Of a stretch of DNA of 64,000 bases, positions 1 to 9,195 are shown piece by piece. Every line of letters begins with the position of its first letter. Within the stretch, counting starts at the first letter, position 1. Origin of the DNA: Dickeya poaceiphila (GTDB lineage: Bacteria > Pseudomonadota > Gammaproteobacteria > Enterobacterales > Enterobacteriaceae); contig NZ_CP042220.2 in the NCBI RefSeq assembly GCF_007858975.2, forward strand, positions 62,001-126,000, written 5' to 3'. The notes beneath the pieces were generated by a model. The model ran no database searches, had not been told where the DNA came from, and saw nothing but the letters and a program-made list of their open reading frames with translations. The translations under genes and the position numbers were made by a program.

Positions 1-1066
1 GGCGTGCTTTCGGGCTGGATACCACCGGAATACGGATGGAGGCAGAGCGGTTACGGGCAGAGTAAGCCAGCATAACCGGTGCTTCGTAACCCGGAACCAG
101 ACGTTTGTAAGAGTTAGTGGTCGGGTTGGACAGCGCGTTAATTGCTTTAGCATGTTTGATCACGCCGCCGATGTAGAACAGCGCAGTTTCAGACAGGCCG
201 CCGTATTTGTCACCGGAGAACAGGTTGGCACCATCTTTAGCCAAAGACATGTGGCAGTGCATACCGGAACCGTTATCGCCGAACATCGGTTTTGGCATAA
301 AGGTTGCGGTTTTTCCGAAGGCGTGCGCTACGTTGTGAACAACGTATTTGTAAATCTGAATTTCATCAGCTTTCTTGGTCATGGTGTTGAAGCGGGTAGC
401 CACTTCATTCTGACCAGCTGTTGCTACTTCGTGGTGATGTGCTTCAACCACCAGGCCCATTTGTTCCATGGTCAGACACATGGCGGAACGCAGATCCTGT
501 GCAGAATCTACCGGCGGAACCGGGAAGTAACCGCCTTTCACAGCCGGACGGTGGCCTTTGTTGCCGTCTTCGTATTTGGTGCTGGAGTTCCAGGCACCTT
601 CGATGTCGTCGATAGCAACGTGAGAACCGGAGATGCTGCTGCCAAAGCGCACGTCGTCGAACAGGAAGAATTCCGGCTCAGGCCCGAACAGCACGGTGTC
701 AGCGATGCCGGAAGCGCGCAGGAAATCTTCGGCGCGTTTGGCAATGGAACGCGGATCGCGGTCATAGCCCTGCATGGTACCCGGTTCCAGAATGTCACAA
801 CGGATGATCAGAGTCGGCTCTTCGAAGAACGGATCCAGAACCGCAGTAGTCGGGTCCGGCATTAACACCATGTCGGATTCGTTGATGCCTTTCCAGCCGC
901 CAATCGAGGAACCATCAAACATTTTGCCGTCTTCGAAGAAGTCAGCATTAACTTGGTGGGCTGGAATGGTGACGTGCTGCTCTTTACCTTTGGTGTCAGT
1001 GAAGCGAAGGTCAACAAACTTCACCTCATGTTCATTCAGCATCGTCAAAACGTGTTCTACTGACAT
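1..1066 (-). CDS. glnA: Glutamine synthetase, N-terminal part (3' end outside window)
   Basis: Type I glutamine synthetase condenses glutamate and ammonia to glutamine using ATP in the cytoplasm. About 355 of the usual ~469 codons are present; the C-terminal part lies beyond the left edge. The start is the ATG at 1064-1066, with a good ribosome binding site (GGGAGAACC) just upstream. The product begins [16 protein letters not shown] and contains the family segment [19 protein letters not shown], both typical of enterobacterial GlnA. The upstream region carries a sigma-54 promoter and two NtrC-like sites, so nitrogen-limitation control is expected. It is divergent from typA, as in E. coli. Confidence 0.97.
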   Translation of the reverse strand, partial: MSVEHVLTMLNEHEVKFVDLRFTDTKGKEQHVTIPAHQVNADFFEDGKMFDGSSIGGWKGINESDMVLMPDPTTAVLDPFFEEPTLIIRCDILEPGTMQGYDRDPRSIAKRAEDFLRASGIADTVLFGPEPEFFLFDDVRFGSSISGSHVAIDDIEGAWNSSTKYEDGNKGHRPAVKGGYFPVPPVDSAQDLRSAMCLTMEQMGLVVEAHHHEVATAGQNEVATRFNTMTKKADEIQIYKYVVHNVAHAFGKTATFMPKPMFGDNGSGMHCHMSLAKDGANLFSGDKYGGLSETALFYIGGVIKHAKAINALSNPTTNSYKRLVPGYEAPVMLAYSARNRSASIRIPVVSSPKAR

Positions 1067-1148
1067 ACTTGGTTCTCCCGATTGTGTCATTTATCGTCGT
1101 GGAACGAATATCGTTGTGGAATGATGTTGTTACCGTACAAAACATATA

Positions 1149-1164
1149 GCTAAAACTGTGCCAA
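1149..1164 (-). promoter_or_regulatory. Sigma-54 promoter of glnA (glnAp2-like)
   Basis: Read on the minus strand the sequence is TTGGCACAGTTTTAGC, with GG and GC at the -24/-12 spacing. It closely resembles E. coli glnAp2 and lies about 80 bp upstream of the glnA start codon. Confidence 0.85.
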
Positions 1165-1237
1165 CTTTTAAGAATAGTTCTAATCGGCATTCCTGCTGGT
1201 TTTTTGTGTCCTCATGTATTGCACCAGGAGGGTTTTT

Positions 1238-1254
1238 TGCACCAATTTGGTGCT
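1238..1254. promoter_or_regulatory. NtrC-type enhancer site 1
   Basis: TGCACCAATTTGGTGCT is an almost perfect palindrome matching the NtrC consensus TGCACC-N5-GGTGCA. It lies about 75 bp upstream of the glnA sigma-54 promoter, a normal enhancer distance. Confidence 0.85.
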
Positions 1255-1269
1255 CTGTTTTGGTGTTGT

Positions 1270-1286
1270 TGCACTAAATAAGTGCT
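1270..1286. promoter_or_regulatory. NtrC-type enhancer site 2
   Basis: TGCACTAAATAAGTGCT is a second inverted repeat of NtrC type, centred 32 bp (about three helical turns) from site 1. Paired phased sites are typical of glnA control regions. A degenerate half-like sequence (TTGCACCAGGAGG) near 1219 may be a weaker governor site. Confidence 0.8.
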
Positions 1287-1440
1287 CTATATTTGCGTGG
1301 TGCTGATTTATTGCACCGTGAAAGGGATCACAGAGCGGCTATCTGCAGGTTGTTTGTGGAAGATGATTGTGATCTTGTTCAGTCGCTCGATTAATACGTG
1401 TACAATAGCGCGCTATTTCTAAAATGCCTGAGGCAAAGCT

Positions 1441-3264
1441 GTGATCGAAAATTTGCGTAACATCGCTATTATTGCGCACGTTGACCATGGAAAAACCACC
1501 CTGGTTGACAAGCTGCTGCAACAGTCCGGTACGTTGGGTGAGCGTAATGACGCTACCGAACGTGTTATGGACTCCAATGATTTGGAAAAAGAGCGTGGGA
1601 TTACCATCCTCGCTAAAAACACTGCCATCAACTGGAACGACTACCGCATCAATATCGTCGATACCCCAGGACACGCCGACTTCGGCGGTGAGGTAGAGCG
1701 TGTGATGTCCATGGTGGACTCTGTACTGCTGCTGGTAGACGCGATGGACGGCCCGATGCCGCAGACGCGTTTCGTGACCCAGAAAGCTTTTGCTCATGGC
1801 CTGAAGCCGATTGTTGTCATTAATAAGGTTGACCGCCCCGGCGCGCGTCCTGACTGGGTAGTCGATCAGGTCTTTGATCTGTTTGTGAACCTGGGTGCGA
1901 CTGACGAACAACTGGATTTCCCGATTGTTTATGCGTCCGCGCTGAACGGCATCGCCGGTCTGGACCATAACGATATGGCGGAAGACATGACCCCGCTGTT
2001 TGAAGCCATCGTGAAACACGTTGAAGCGCCGAGTGTTGATCTCAACGGCCCGTTTCAGATGCAGATCTCCCAGTTGGACTACAACAACTACGTTGGCGTT
2101 ATCGGCATTGGTCGTATCAAACGCGGTGTGGTGAAACCGAACCAGCAGGTCAGCATCATCGACAGCGAAGGTAAAGTACGCAACGGTAAAGTGAGCCAGG
2201 TGCTGGGTCACCTTGGTTTGCAGCGTATTGAAAGCGCGCTGGCGGAAGCAGGTGACATTATTGCCATCACCGGTCTGGGTGAACTGAATATTTCCGACAC
2301 CATTTGTGATACGTCCTGTGTGGAAGCGCTGCCGGCGCTGTCGGTAGATGAACCGACCGTAACCATGTACTTCTGCGTCAACACCTCGCCGTTCTGCGGC
2401 AAGGAAGGCAAGTACGTGACATCACGTCAGATTCTGGATCGCCTGCGCAAAGAGTTGGTGCACAACGTGGCGCTGCGTGTGGAAGAAACTGAAGATCCGG
2501 ATGCATTCCGTGTATCTGGTCGTGGTGAACTGCACCTGTCTGTTCTTATCGAGAACATGCGTCGTGAAGGTTTCGAACTGGCGGTATCCCGCCCGAAAGT
2601 TATCTTCCGCACTATCGATGGTCGCCGTCAGGAACCGTTCGAGCAGGTGACTGTAGATATCGAAGAACAGCATCAGGGTTCGGTGATGGAAGCGCTGGGC
2701 CTGCGTAAAGGCGAGATGCGCGACATGATTCCGGATGGTAAAGGTCGCGTACGTCTGGATTACGTGATCCCAAGCCGTGGCCTGATCGGTTTCCGTACCG
2801 AATTCATGACCATGACCTCCGGTACTGGCCTGCTGTACTCCACTTTCAGTCATTATGATGACATTCGTCCGGGTGAAATTGGTCAGCGTCAGAATGGCGT
2901 GCTGATCTCCAACGGTCAGGGTAAAGCGGTTGCTTACGCGCTGTTCAGTTTGCAGGATCGCGGTAAGCTGTTCCTGGGCCACGGTGCTGAAGTGTATGAA
3001 GGCCAGATCATCGGTATTCATACTCGTTCCAACGACCTGACCGTTAACTGTCTGACCGGTAAGAAACTGACTAACATGCGTGCTTCTGGTACTGACGAAG
3101 CCACCGTGTTGGTACCGCCGGTGAGAATGTCTCTGGAACAGGCGCTTGAGTTCATCGATGACGATGAACTGGTTGAAGTCACGCCGAACTCTATCCGTCT
3201 GCGTAAACGTCACCTGACGGAAAACGACCGTCGCCGTGCCAACCGTTCCGCTAAGGACGAGTAA
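1441..3264 (+). CDS. typA: Ribosome-associated translational GTPase TypA/BipA
   Basis: A 607-residue EF-G-like GTPase that binds the ribosome and supports 50S subunit assembly, cold growth and stress responses. The N-terminus carries the P-loop AHVDHGKTT (about residues 12-20), switch [14 protein letters not shown] and the NKVD specificity motif near residue 128, followed by EF-G-like domains and the BipA-specific C-terminal domain. Length matches the family. The start is GTG at 1441, giving [17 protein letters not shown] as in E. coli BipA; no in-frame ATG fits as well. It is divergent from glnA and followed by a clear terminator. Confidence 0.97.
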   Translation: MIENLRNIAIIAHVDHGKTTLVDKLLQQSGTLGERNDATERVMDSNDLEKERGITILAKNTAINWNDYRINIVDTPGHADFGGEVERVMSMVDSVLLLVDAMDGPMPQTRFVTQKAFAHGLKPIVVINKVDRPGARPDWVVDQVFDLFVNLGATDEQLDFPIVYASALNGIAGLDHNDMAEDMTPLFEAIVKHVEAPSVDLNGPFQMQISQLDYNNYVGVIGIGRIKRGVVKPNQQVSIIDSEGKVRNGKVSQVLGHLGLQRIESALAEAGDIIAITGLGELNISDTICDTSCVEALPALSVDEPTVTMYFCVNTSPFCGKEGKYVTSRQILDRLRKELVHNVALRVEETEDPDAFRVSGRGELHLSVLIENMRREGFELAVSRPKVIFRTIDGRRQEPFEQVTVDIEEQHQGSVMEALGLRKGEMRDMIPDGKGRVRLDYVIPSRGLIGFRTEFMTMTSGTGLLYSTFSHYDDIRPGEIGQRQNGVLISNGQGKAVAYALFSLQDRGKLFLGHGAEVYEGQIIGIHTRSNDLTVNCLTGKKLTNMRASGTDEATVLVPPVRMSLEQALEFIDDDELVEVTPNSIRLRKRHLTENDRRRANRSAKDE

Positions 3265-3322
3265 TTCACTTTTGAGTGAGACATAAGGCGGATTACGGTA
3301 TTTAACCGAGCTGCCTTGCGAT

Positions 3323-3353
3323 AAGGCCCCAATTTGGGGCCTTTGTTTTTTTT
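3323..3353 (+). terminator. Rho-independent terminator of typA
   Basis: AAGGCCCC and GGGGCCTT arms (3323-3343) are followed by a T-rich run to 3353. It lies about 60 bp after the typA stop. Confidence 0.9.
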
Positions 3354-3484
3354 CAGACCACCATTTTCGGTTCCTGAACCCACTCTGCACCATTTTTGAC
3401 CTTGAGATGAGCCTGCTTATCCTCCCTGTTCAGCATGGATTTTTCTCGCTACAGTGAAAACCTACTGGCCTATCTGGAGGACAT

Positions 3485-4096
3485 ATGCTGTATATCTTTG
3501 ATTTAGGTAATGTCGTTATCGATATTGATTTCAATCGTGTACTGGGAGTGTGGAGCAACCTGAGTGGTGCGCCGCTGGCGACCCTGCGTGAGCGTTTTAT
3601 TATGGGGCACACGTTTGAGCAGCATGAGCGTGGTGAAATCAGCGATGAGGAATTTGCGTCACGGTTGTGCCATGAGCTGGGGATTACGCTCAGTTTTGAA
3701 CAGTTCTCGACCGGCTGGCAGGCAATTTTCATGGGGATACGCAAAGATGTGATCAATATCATGCATCGTTTGCGGCAGGAAGGGCATCGCGTAGTAATAC
3801 TCTCCAATACCAATCGCCTGCACTGTCAATTCTGGCCGGGCGAATACCCCGAAGTACAGCAGGCCGCAGACCGGCTTTATCTGTCGCAGGAGCTTGGCCT
3901 GCGTAAACCAGAGGCGGTGATTTACCACCATGTTTTGCGTGAAGAGGGATTTGATGCCGGTGAAGCGCTCTTTTTTGACGATAATGCTGCCAATGTGGAT
4001 GCGGCTAATGCATTAGGCATCCGTTCTATTTTGGTCAGTGATCGGCAGGTGGTGCCGGATTTCTTTGCCAGTCAGGTTTTTAAGCAGGAGTCGTAA
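3485..4096 (+). CDS. yihX: HAD-family sugar phosphatase YihX (alpha-D-glucose-1-phosphate phosphatase)
   Basis: A 203-residue HAD-superfamily phosphatase. In E. coli, YihX hydrolyses alpha-D-glucose-1-phosphate. The start [21 protein letters not shown] contains motif I with nucleophile Asp6; the usual second Asp is Gly8, as in E. coli YihX. Motif II is in [10 protein letters not shown] and motif IV in [13 protein letters not shown]. The length and the RBS (GGAGG before 3485) are normal. The next gene, dtd, follows after 7 bp, so the two are probably cotranscribed. In E. coli yihY (rbn) lies between yihX and dtd; it is absent here. Confidence 0.93.
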   Translation: MLYIFDLGNVVIDIDFNRVLGVWSNLSGAPLATLRERFIMGHTFEQHERGEISDEEFASRLCHELGITLSFEQFSTGWQAIFMGIRKDVINIMHRLRQEGHRVVILSNTNRLHCQFWPGEYPEVQQAADRLYLSQELGLRKPEAVIYHHVLREEGFDAGEALFFDDNAANVDAANALGIRSILVSDRQVVPDFFASQVFKQES

Positions 4097-4103
4097 GGTT
4101 GTT

Positions 4104-4541
4104 ATGATCGCATTAATTCAGCGGGTATCTGCCGCCAGCGTGAAGGTTGATGGGGCGGTGGTTGGGGAGATTGGCCACGGTCTGTTGGTATTGCTGGGCG
4201 TAGAGCACGGTGATAATCAACAAAAGGCCACCCGTTTGTGTGAAAAGGTGATCGGCTATCGGATTTTCAGTGATGATAACGGCAAGATGAATCTGAATGT
4301 TCAGCAAGCCGGGGGCAGTGTGTTGGTGGTGTCGCAGTTTACGCTGGCGGCGGATACGCAAAAGGGGATGCGCCCCAGTTTTTCCCGCGGAGCTGCCCCG
4401 GCAGAAGCTGATCGGCTGTATCAGTATTTTGTCGCCCAATGCCGTGAGCATGGGCTAACGACGGAAACTGGCCGTTTTGCCGCGGACATGCAAGTGTCTC
4501 TGGTGAATGATGGGCCTGTAACCTTCTGGTTGCAGGTATAG
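4104..4541 (+). CDS. dtd: D-aminoacyl-tRNA deacylase
   Basis: A 145-residue enzyme that removes D-amino acids mis-charged onto tRNA (and Gly from tRNA-Ala), preventing their use in translation. Family motifs are visible: the N-terminal [17 protein letters not shown], the SQFTLAADT segment and the Gly-cisPro-type [11 protein letters not shown] at the C-terminus. The ATG at 4104 gives exactly the E. coli length; an in-frame upstream start at 4038 would overlap yihX and add non-conserved residues. It lies 7 bp after yihX and about 50 bp before fabY in one probable operon. Confidence 0.96.
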   Translation: MIALIQRVSAASVKVDGAVVGEIGHGLLVLLGVEHGDNQQKATRLCEKVIGYRIFSDDNGKMNLNVQQAGGSVLVVSQFTLAADTQKGMRPSFSRGAAPAEADRLYQYFVAQCREHGLTTETGRFAADMQVSLVNDGPVTFWLQV

Positions 4542-4592
4542 TCTGGTTATGGGTATGGGTTGCAGCATGAGTATGCGTTGAGAGGGACGGTT

Positions 4593-5534
4593 ATGTATTA
4601 CCTGAGAGTACCGGAAAGCGCTGAAGAGCTGGATGCCTATTACCAGTTCCGTTGGGAAATGTTGCGTAAACCGTTGCATCAACCGCTGGGTTCCGAACGA
4701 GATGCCTATGATGCGCTGGCGCACCACCAAACCATTGTCGATGCCCAAGGTAATTTGGTGGCGGTTGGTCGTCTCTCAATCAATGCCGACAATGAAGCGT
4801 CGATACGTTTTCTGGCGGTCCATCCTGATGTTCAACGTAAAGGACTTGGCACCCTGATGGCGATGGCGCTGGAGTCGGTGGCGCGTCAGGAAGGGGTAAA
4901 GCGGGTAGTGTGTAGCGCCCGCGAAGATGCAATGGCGTTTTTCTCCCGCCTTGGCTTTGTCAATCAGGGTGAAATCACCACACCGATGACCACGCCGTTG
5001 CGCCACTTTTTAATGATTAAGCCGGTGGCAACGTTGGATGACATTTTGCATCGCCCAGACTGGTGTGGTCAGCTACAGCAGGCATGGTACAACCATATCC
5101 CGTTGAGTGAAAAAATGGGTGTGCGCATCAGCCAGTACACCGGGCAGAAATTTATTACCACCATGCCGGAGACGGGGAACCAGAATCCGCACCATACGCT
5201 GTTTGCCGGTAGCATGTTCTCACTGGCGACCCTGACAGGGTGGGGGCTTATCTGGTTGCTGCTGCGTGAACGGCAACTGGGCGGCACCATTATTCTGGCT
5301 GACGCGCATATTCGCTACAGCACACCGGTAACCGGGCGTCCCAGCGCGGTGGCAGATTTAGGGTCGCTGAGCGGCGATCTGGATCGGCTGGCGCGTGGCC
5401 GCAAAGCGCGGGTAAAGTTACAGGTAGAACTGTTTGGCAATGATAAAAAAGGTGCCGTGTTTGAAGGTGTCTACATTGTGCTGCCGCCAGATCAGAATGA
5501 ATCGCTGGAGCAGGGGGGATCGGCTATTCGCTGA
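4593..5534 (+). CDS. fabY: Bifunctional GNAT/thioesterase-fold protein FabY (YiiD)
   Basis: A 313-residue fusion of an N-terminal GNAT acetyltransferase domain (about residues 1-140, acetyl-CoA loop [10 protein letters not shown]) and a C-terminal YiiD-type hotdog thioesterase domain (about 165-310, [21 protein letters not shown]). In E. coli the homologue FabY has been linked to an alternative initiation route of fatty acid synthesis. The ATG at 4593 follows AGAGGGACGG and gives [22 protein letters not shown]; an upstream in-frame TTG at 4560 lacks a good RBS. It is the last gene of the yihX-dtd-fabY run and ends near a terminator shared with yicH. Confidence 0.92.
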   Translation: MYYLRVPESAEELDAYYQFRWEMLRKPLHQPLGSERDAYDALAHHQTIVDAQGNLVAVGRLSINADNEASIRFLAVHPDVQRKGLGTLMAMALESVARQEGVKRVVCSAREDAMAFFSRLGFVNQGEITTPMTTPLRHFLMIKPVATLDDILHRPDWCGQLQQAWYNHIPLSEKMGVRISQYTGQKFITTMPETGNQNPHHTLFAGSMFSLATLTGWGLIWLLLRERQLGGTIILADAHIRYSTPVTGRPSAVADLGSLSGDLDRLARGRKARVKLQVELFGNDKKGAVFEGVYIVLPPDQNESLEQGGSAIR

Positions 5535-5552
5535 TTTTAAAGTCGGATATAG

Positions 5553-5579
5553 AAACAGCCACCATGATGGTGGCTGTTT
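5553..5579. terminator. Hairpin between convergent fabY and yicH
   Basis: AAACAGCCACCATGATGGTGGCTGTTTG is a strong near-perfect inverted repeat between two convergent genes, followed by TTTTA on the plus strand. It probably terminates fabY and possibly yicH. Confidence 0.8.
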
Positions 5580-5598
5580 GTTTTATGGCGTTCCGTGC

Positions 5599-7356
5599 TT
5601 AAGGCTGGGTGGCTGCTGGTGCCGCTGGCGAGATCGCCGGTTCTACCGGTGTGGCGACCGCAGCGGGCGCACTGTCTGCCACTGTTCCCTGATGCATGGT
5701 CTGGCTGATGGTGTGCCCGGCACTGTCAATGCCTTGTAGCGTACCGCTGAGTGTTGGCCCAAGCGGGCTTGCTGCCTCCAGCCGACCGTTCAGATGCAAC
5801 TGTAAGTTGGTATTGCCGGTGGGGGCAGTGGCTGGCGTTGGCCAACCCCACCCGGTCAGCACATCAAACGCCACGGCTTTGCCAGTCAGATCCAGCGTAA
5901 AATTTCGCGTGGGCTGCTGCGCAATCACTGCTTTGGCTTCCAGTAAGCCGCTTTGGGTAAACGCGCTCAGGTCCGTTAACGTGATTTGGTTGTCGTTAGC
6001 GTTTAACGCCAGTGAGGGACGACGAACATCCACCTTGTTGAAGGTGGCGTCACTGGCATTCAGGTTCAACGTGCCTTGCCACACACCCCACTGATGGTTA
6101 CGTGCCAGCAACAGGTTGTTACCGAAGCCGTCCAACGCGGTAAGCTGGAAAGGAAACGCCGGGTTAATATCAATCAGCAGGTTATGATTGGCGCTGAATT
6201 TTCTCAGCTCTACTTCCGCCAGCCAGTCGGGCAGCGTTTGCTGCCAGCGTTGACGCCAGTCCGTCGGCAGCGTGTATTCCATGCCGGCTACCACCAGTTC
6301 ATCCAGCGTCAGTCGCTGGTTGCTGCGTTGCCAGTTGCCGCTGGTGCGCAGTAGGCCACCTTCCCAGCGGGTGGAAAACTGTTTGATGTTTACACCCTGT
6401 TTTGACAAATCCAGGCTGACAATCGGGTCAACCAGATGCATGTTGCCGTTGACGATATCGGTAGCATTGAATGACAGCGAGCCGTCGTCGCTCTGCCAGT
6501 TATTCTGCCGGAAAGTCACGTTTTGCAGGGTGACGTCCAAATCGGTAAACGCCCAGTTTTGCCCTTCGATACGGGCATCGATCAGGTCGAAGCGATTGAC
6601 GGTTACCGCAGGCAGACGAGTTATCGGTTGCCAGAAATCCGCCATTGATTGTCGGGTTTGCAACCGGACATTACTCAGCCGCAGGTTATTGACAAGCCAA
6701 CTGCCGTCCGCCGCACGGGAAGCGTTACCGGTCAATTCGCCCCGTGCCACATCGGCGCCGAGGTTTTCCAGCGTCAATTGCTGACCATTAAACTGCCCTT
6801 GCACCAATACTTTGCTGGCAGGCAGGTCATTGAGGAGCAGGGAGTTCGCACTGAGCTGGAAAGCGGCCTTTTTACCCAGCAGAGAGCCGGGTTCTGGCTG
6901 CCACGGAGTAATACCGCCGGTTACCCGCTCACCTTTCAATCGCCAGTCGCCATCCTGCGCATGTAACGCCATGGCTTTCAGTTGCAGAACATCCGCTTCA
7001 ATCGGCAGTGTAAAATCGGTCTGACCCAAATTGAGCGTACCGCCTTCCAGCATCAGGCTGGAAAAATGGCGCGGTTCGGTAATCTGACGCACGCTGAATC
7101 CCACAGCTATGCGTTGCGCGACCAGTGTGACAGGTTGGTTTTTATGGCCGAAATTAACGTCCAGCAATTGAATACTGCCGGGGGAAGACCAGTCATGCGC
7201 CATCTTTCTGAATGACACCTGGTATTCGGTACGTTGATTGACCCACTGACTGATATGCCTGGCACCCCATTCAGTTTGGGCCAGTACGTACAGCACCACC
7301 ACAGCCAGTAGCGCCAGTAACAGCATCGTGAGAAGAAGTTTCCCTATAAGTTTCAT
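5599..7356 (-). CDS. yicH: AsmA-family inner-membrane protein YicH
   Basis: A 585-residue AsmA-like protein with one N-terminal membrane helix (about residues 5-26, KLLLTMLLLALLAVVVLYVL) and a large periplasmic beta-rich region. E. coli YicH belongs to the AsmA/TamB/YhdP group of bridge-like proteins implicated in phospholipid transport to the outer membrane; the exact role of YicH is not settled. Residues such as TEPRHFSSLMLEGGTLNL and DVRRPSLALNAN match E. coli YicH closely. The C-terminal 30 residues are low-complexity Ala/Pro/Thr. The gene lies downstream of xanP, as in E. coli, but separated by an ERIC element. Confidence 0.92.
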   Translation of the reverse strand: MKLIGKLLLTMLLLALLAVVVLYVLAQTEWGARHISQWVNQRTEYQVSFRKMAHDWSSPGSIQLLDVNFGHKNQPVTLVAQRIAVGFSVRQITEPRHFSSLMLEGGTLNLGQTDFTLPIEADVLQLKAMALHAQDGDWRLKGERVTGGITPWQPEPGSLLGKKAAFQLSANSLLLNDLPASKVLVQGQFNGQQLTLENLGADVARGELTGNASRAADGSWLVNNLRLSNVRLQTRQSMADFWQPITRLPAVTVNRFDLIDARIEGQNWAFTDLDVTLQNVTFRQNNWQSDDGSLSFNATDIVNGNMHLVDPIVSLDLSKQGVNIKQFSTRWEGGLLRTSGNWQRSNQRLTLDELVVAGMEYTLPTDWRQRWQQTLPDWLAEVELRKFSANHNLLIDINPAFPFQLTALDGFGNNLLLARNHQWGVWQGTLNLNASDATFNKVDVRRPSLALNANDNQITLTDLSAFTQSGLLEAKAVIAQQPTRNFTLDLTGKAVAFDVLTGWGWPTPATAPTGNTNLQLHLNGRLEAASPLGPTLSGTLQGIDSAGHTISQTMHQGTVADSAPAAVATPVEPAISPAAPAATQP

Positions 7357-7442
7357 TGCTTAAATCCGCGCCAGTCGCAAAGGATGATGGTGTTATGCCG
7401 TAATTATCCAGTCGTCTCAACAAGTAACTTATTACAGACAAT

Positions 7443-7603
7443 AAATAAGGGCCGATGTTATACCCGTCATACTTCAAGTTACAGGTGCGTTGGCTGCGCT
7501 CAGTCACCCGAATCACTTACCTGAGTAAGCTCATCGGGATTCCTTCCCTTGCCGCCTGCCTGAAACTCGAATTATTTAGGGTATACCGCCATCGGCCCTT
7601 ATT
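7443..7603 (-). terminator. xanP terminator hairpin split by an ERIC element
   Basis: The arms AATAAGGGCCGATG (about 7444-7457) and CATCGGCCCTTATT (about 7590-7603) are perfect complements and immediately flank the ERIC repeat. Read on the minus strand they would form a GC-rich hairpin followed by TTATTTATT just after xanP. The ERIC element occupies the loop. Confidence 0.7.
7459..7585. repeat. ERIC (enterobacterial repetitive intergenic consensus) element, 127 bp
   Basis: The 127-bp repeat starts TATACCCGTCATACTTCAAG and ends AATTATTTAGGGTATA. It has the central ERIC signature (CTTACCTGAGTAAGCTC) and imperfect terminal inverted repeats. Its length equals that of the full-size ERIC/IRU element. 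It is a non-autonomous imperfect palindrome found between genes in Enterobacterales and able to fold in RNA. It lies between xanP and yicH, both on the minus strand. Confidence 0.93.
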
Positions 7604-7637
7604 ATCACGTAAGAAGAAAAATTTCTGGAAGCGCGGC

Positions 7638-9026
7638 TTACGCTTTTTCGTGAGGAAAGACCAGATTCAACACAATCGCTGTGATACCGCCCGCAGCAAT
7701 GCCTGATGACAGCAGCGTTTTCAGCCATTCCGGCGCGAACTGCAAAATCAGCGGCTGCTGGGAGACACCCAGACCAACGGCCAGCGACAGCGCGATGATC
7801 ATAATAGCGCGACGATTAAGCGGCTCGCGGGAGACAATTCGTACTCCAGATGCGGCGATAGTGCCGAACATGACGATGGTTGCGCCGCCCAGAACCGGCT
7901 CTGGAATATGCTGCACAAAACCGCTCACCGCCGGGAACAGACCCAGTACTATCAGCATCAACGCTACCACGAAACCGACATAGCGACTGGCAACCCCGGT
8001 CAGTTGAATCACGCCATTGTTCTGCCCAAAGCAGGAGTTGGGGAAGGTATTGAACACGGCAGACAGGCAAGAGTTCAGGCCGTTAGCCAGTACGCCGCCC
8101 TTCAGGCGCTTCATGTAGAGCGGGCCGCTGACCGGCTGCTCGGAGACGTCGGAAGTGGCGGTGATATCACCGATGGTTTCCAGCGAGGTCACCATGAATA
8201 CCAGCATCAGCGGGATCAGCAGATTCCAGTCAAAGCCAAGGCCATAGTACAACGGGGTGGGGACGTTAATCAGCGAGTGGCTGGATGTGTTGGTACTTTC
8301 CGGCAGCATACCCATTAGCCCGGCAGCCAGATAACCGACAGCCATAGCGATCACCAGCGACGCCACACGCAGGTAAGGGTTACGTTGACGGTTCAGGATG
8401 ATGATCACCACCAGCACGATGGCTGCCAGCAGCAGGTTCTTCGGTGCGCCGAACGTGTGGTTACTCATGGCGGCAAAACCGCCGCCGATTGAGGTCAGGC
8501 CAACCTGAATCAGCGACAGGCCGATGATCATCACGACGATGCCGGAAACCAGCGGCGTGATGATGCGACGCGCCAGGTGTAAAACGCGTGACAGCAGAAT
8601 TTCAGTGCAGGAGGCAACCATCAGCGTGCCGAATAGCGCTGCCATCATCGTCGGCACATCGGCACCGCCGTTTTTCAGCGCCATACCGCCCATGATTAAC
8701 GGGGTGACGAAGTTGAAGCTGGTGCCCTGAATGGACAACAAGCCGGAGCCAACCGGTCCCCAGGTTTTGATTTGCAGAATAGATGCCAGGCCGGAAGCGA
8801 ACAGCGACATGCTGATGATGTGCTGGGTATCCTGCGCTGGCAGGCCCAACGCCTGACAAATCAGCAATGCCGGGGTAATCACCGCGACGAACATGGCCAG
8901 CAGATGCTGGCAGGCGGCAAACAGGGTTTGCGGTAAAGGAGGCCGGTCCTCCAGACGGTAAATCAGTTCGCTGTGCGCTGGGGTGGCGGCATCGGCCTGA
9001 GGTAGCTCGGTGGTGGAAAGACTCAT
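7638..9026 (-). CDS. xanP: Xanthine permease XanP (NCS2 family)
   Basis: A 462-residue NCS2/NAT-family inner-membrane proton symporter for xanthine. It matches E. coli XanP over nearly its full length, including [20 protein letters not shown], the TM1 [16 protein letters not shown], the signature [19 protein letters not shown] and the NAT motif in [24 protein letters not shown]. Fourteen membrane segments are expected. The ATG at 9026 gives the family start [11 protein letters not shown] PurR-like box lies about 55 bp upstream, suggesting purine-responsive repression. In E. coli gltS lies between xanP and recG; it is missing here. Confidence 0.95.
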   Translation of the reverse strand: MSLSTTELPQADAATPAHSELIYRLEDRPPLPQTLFAACQHLLAMFVAVITPALLICQALGLPAQDTQHIISMSLFASGLASILQIKTWGPVGSGLLSIQGTSFNFVTPLIMGGMALKNGGADVPTMMAALFGTLMVASCTEILLSRVLHLARRIITPLVSGIVVMIIGLSLIQVGLTSIGGGFAAMSNHTFGAPKNLLLAAIVLVVIIILNRQRNPYLRVASLVIAMAVGYLAAGLMGMLPESTNTSSHSLINVPTPLYYGLGFDWNLLIPLMLVFMVTSLETIGDITATSDVSEQPVSGPLYMKRLKGGVLANGLNSCLSAVFNTFPNSCFGQNNGVIQLTGVASRYVGFVVALMLIVLGLFPAVSGFVQHIPEPVLGGATIVMFGTIAASGVRIVSREPLNRRAIMIIALSLAVGLGVSQQPLILQFAPEWLKTLLSSGIAAGGITAIVLNLVFPHEKA

Positions 9027-9081
9027 GATAGTGGGGCGCTCCTGAACGGCAAAAAGCGCATTTTAATCATCTTCACTGTAA

Positions 9082-9097
9082 AAGCAATCGATTGCGG
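9082..9097. promoter_or_regulatory. PurR-type operator upstream of xanP
   Basis: AAGCAATCGATTGCGG fits 15 of 16 positions of the PurR pattern ANGCAANCGNTTNCNT. It lies 56 bp upstream of the start codon of a purine permease, so repression by PurR with hypoxanthine or guanine is plausible. The regulatory role is inferred. Confidence 0.65.
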
Positions 9098-9195
9098 GAT
9101 GGGATTTACTTATCGCGGAACATAATGGCTTGTTAACCATCAGATATAAGGCGAACTTGAAACAAAGTGGGGGAAATAGAGCGCTGGAGTTATTC

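Noticed and set aside
1339..2211. Long open frames antisense to typA
   Set aside because: They are complementary to a conserved gene, lack ribosome binding sites and encode compositionally odd, His/Gln-rich products.
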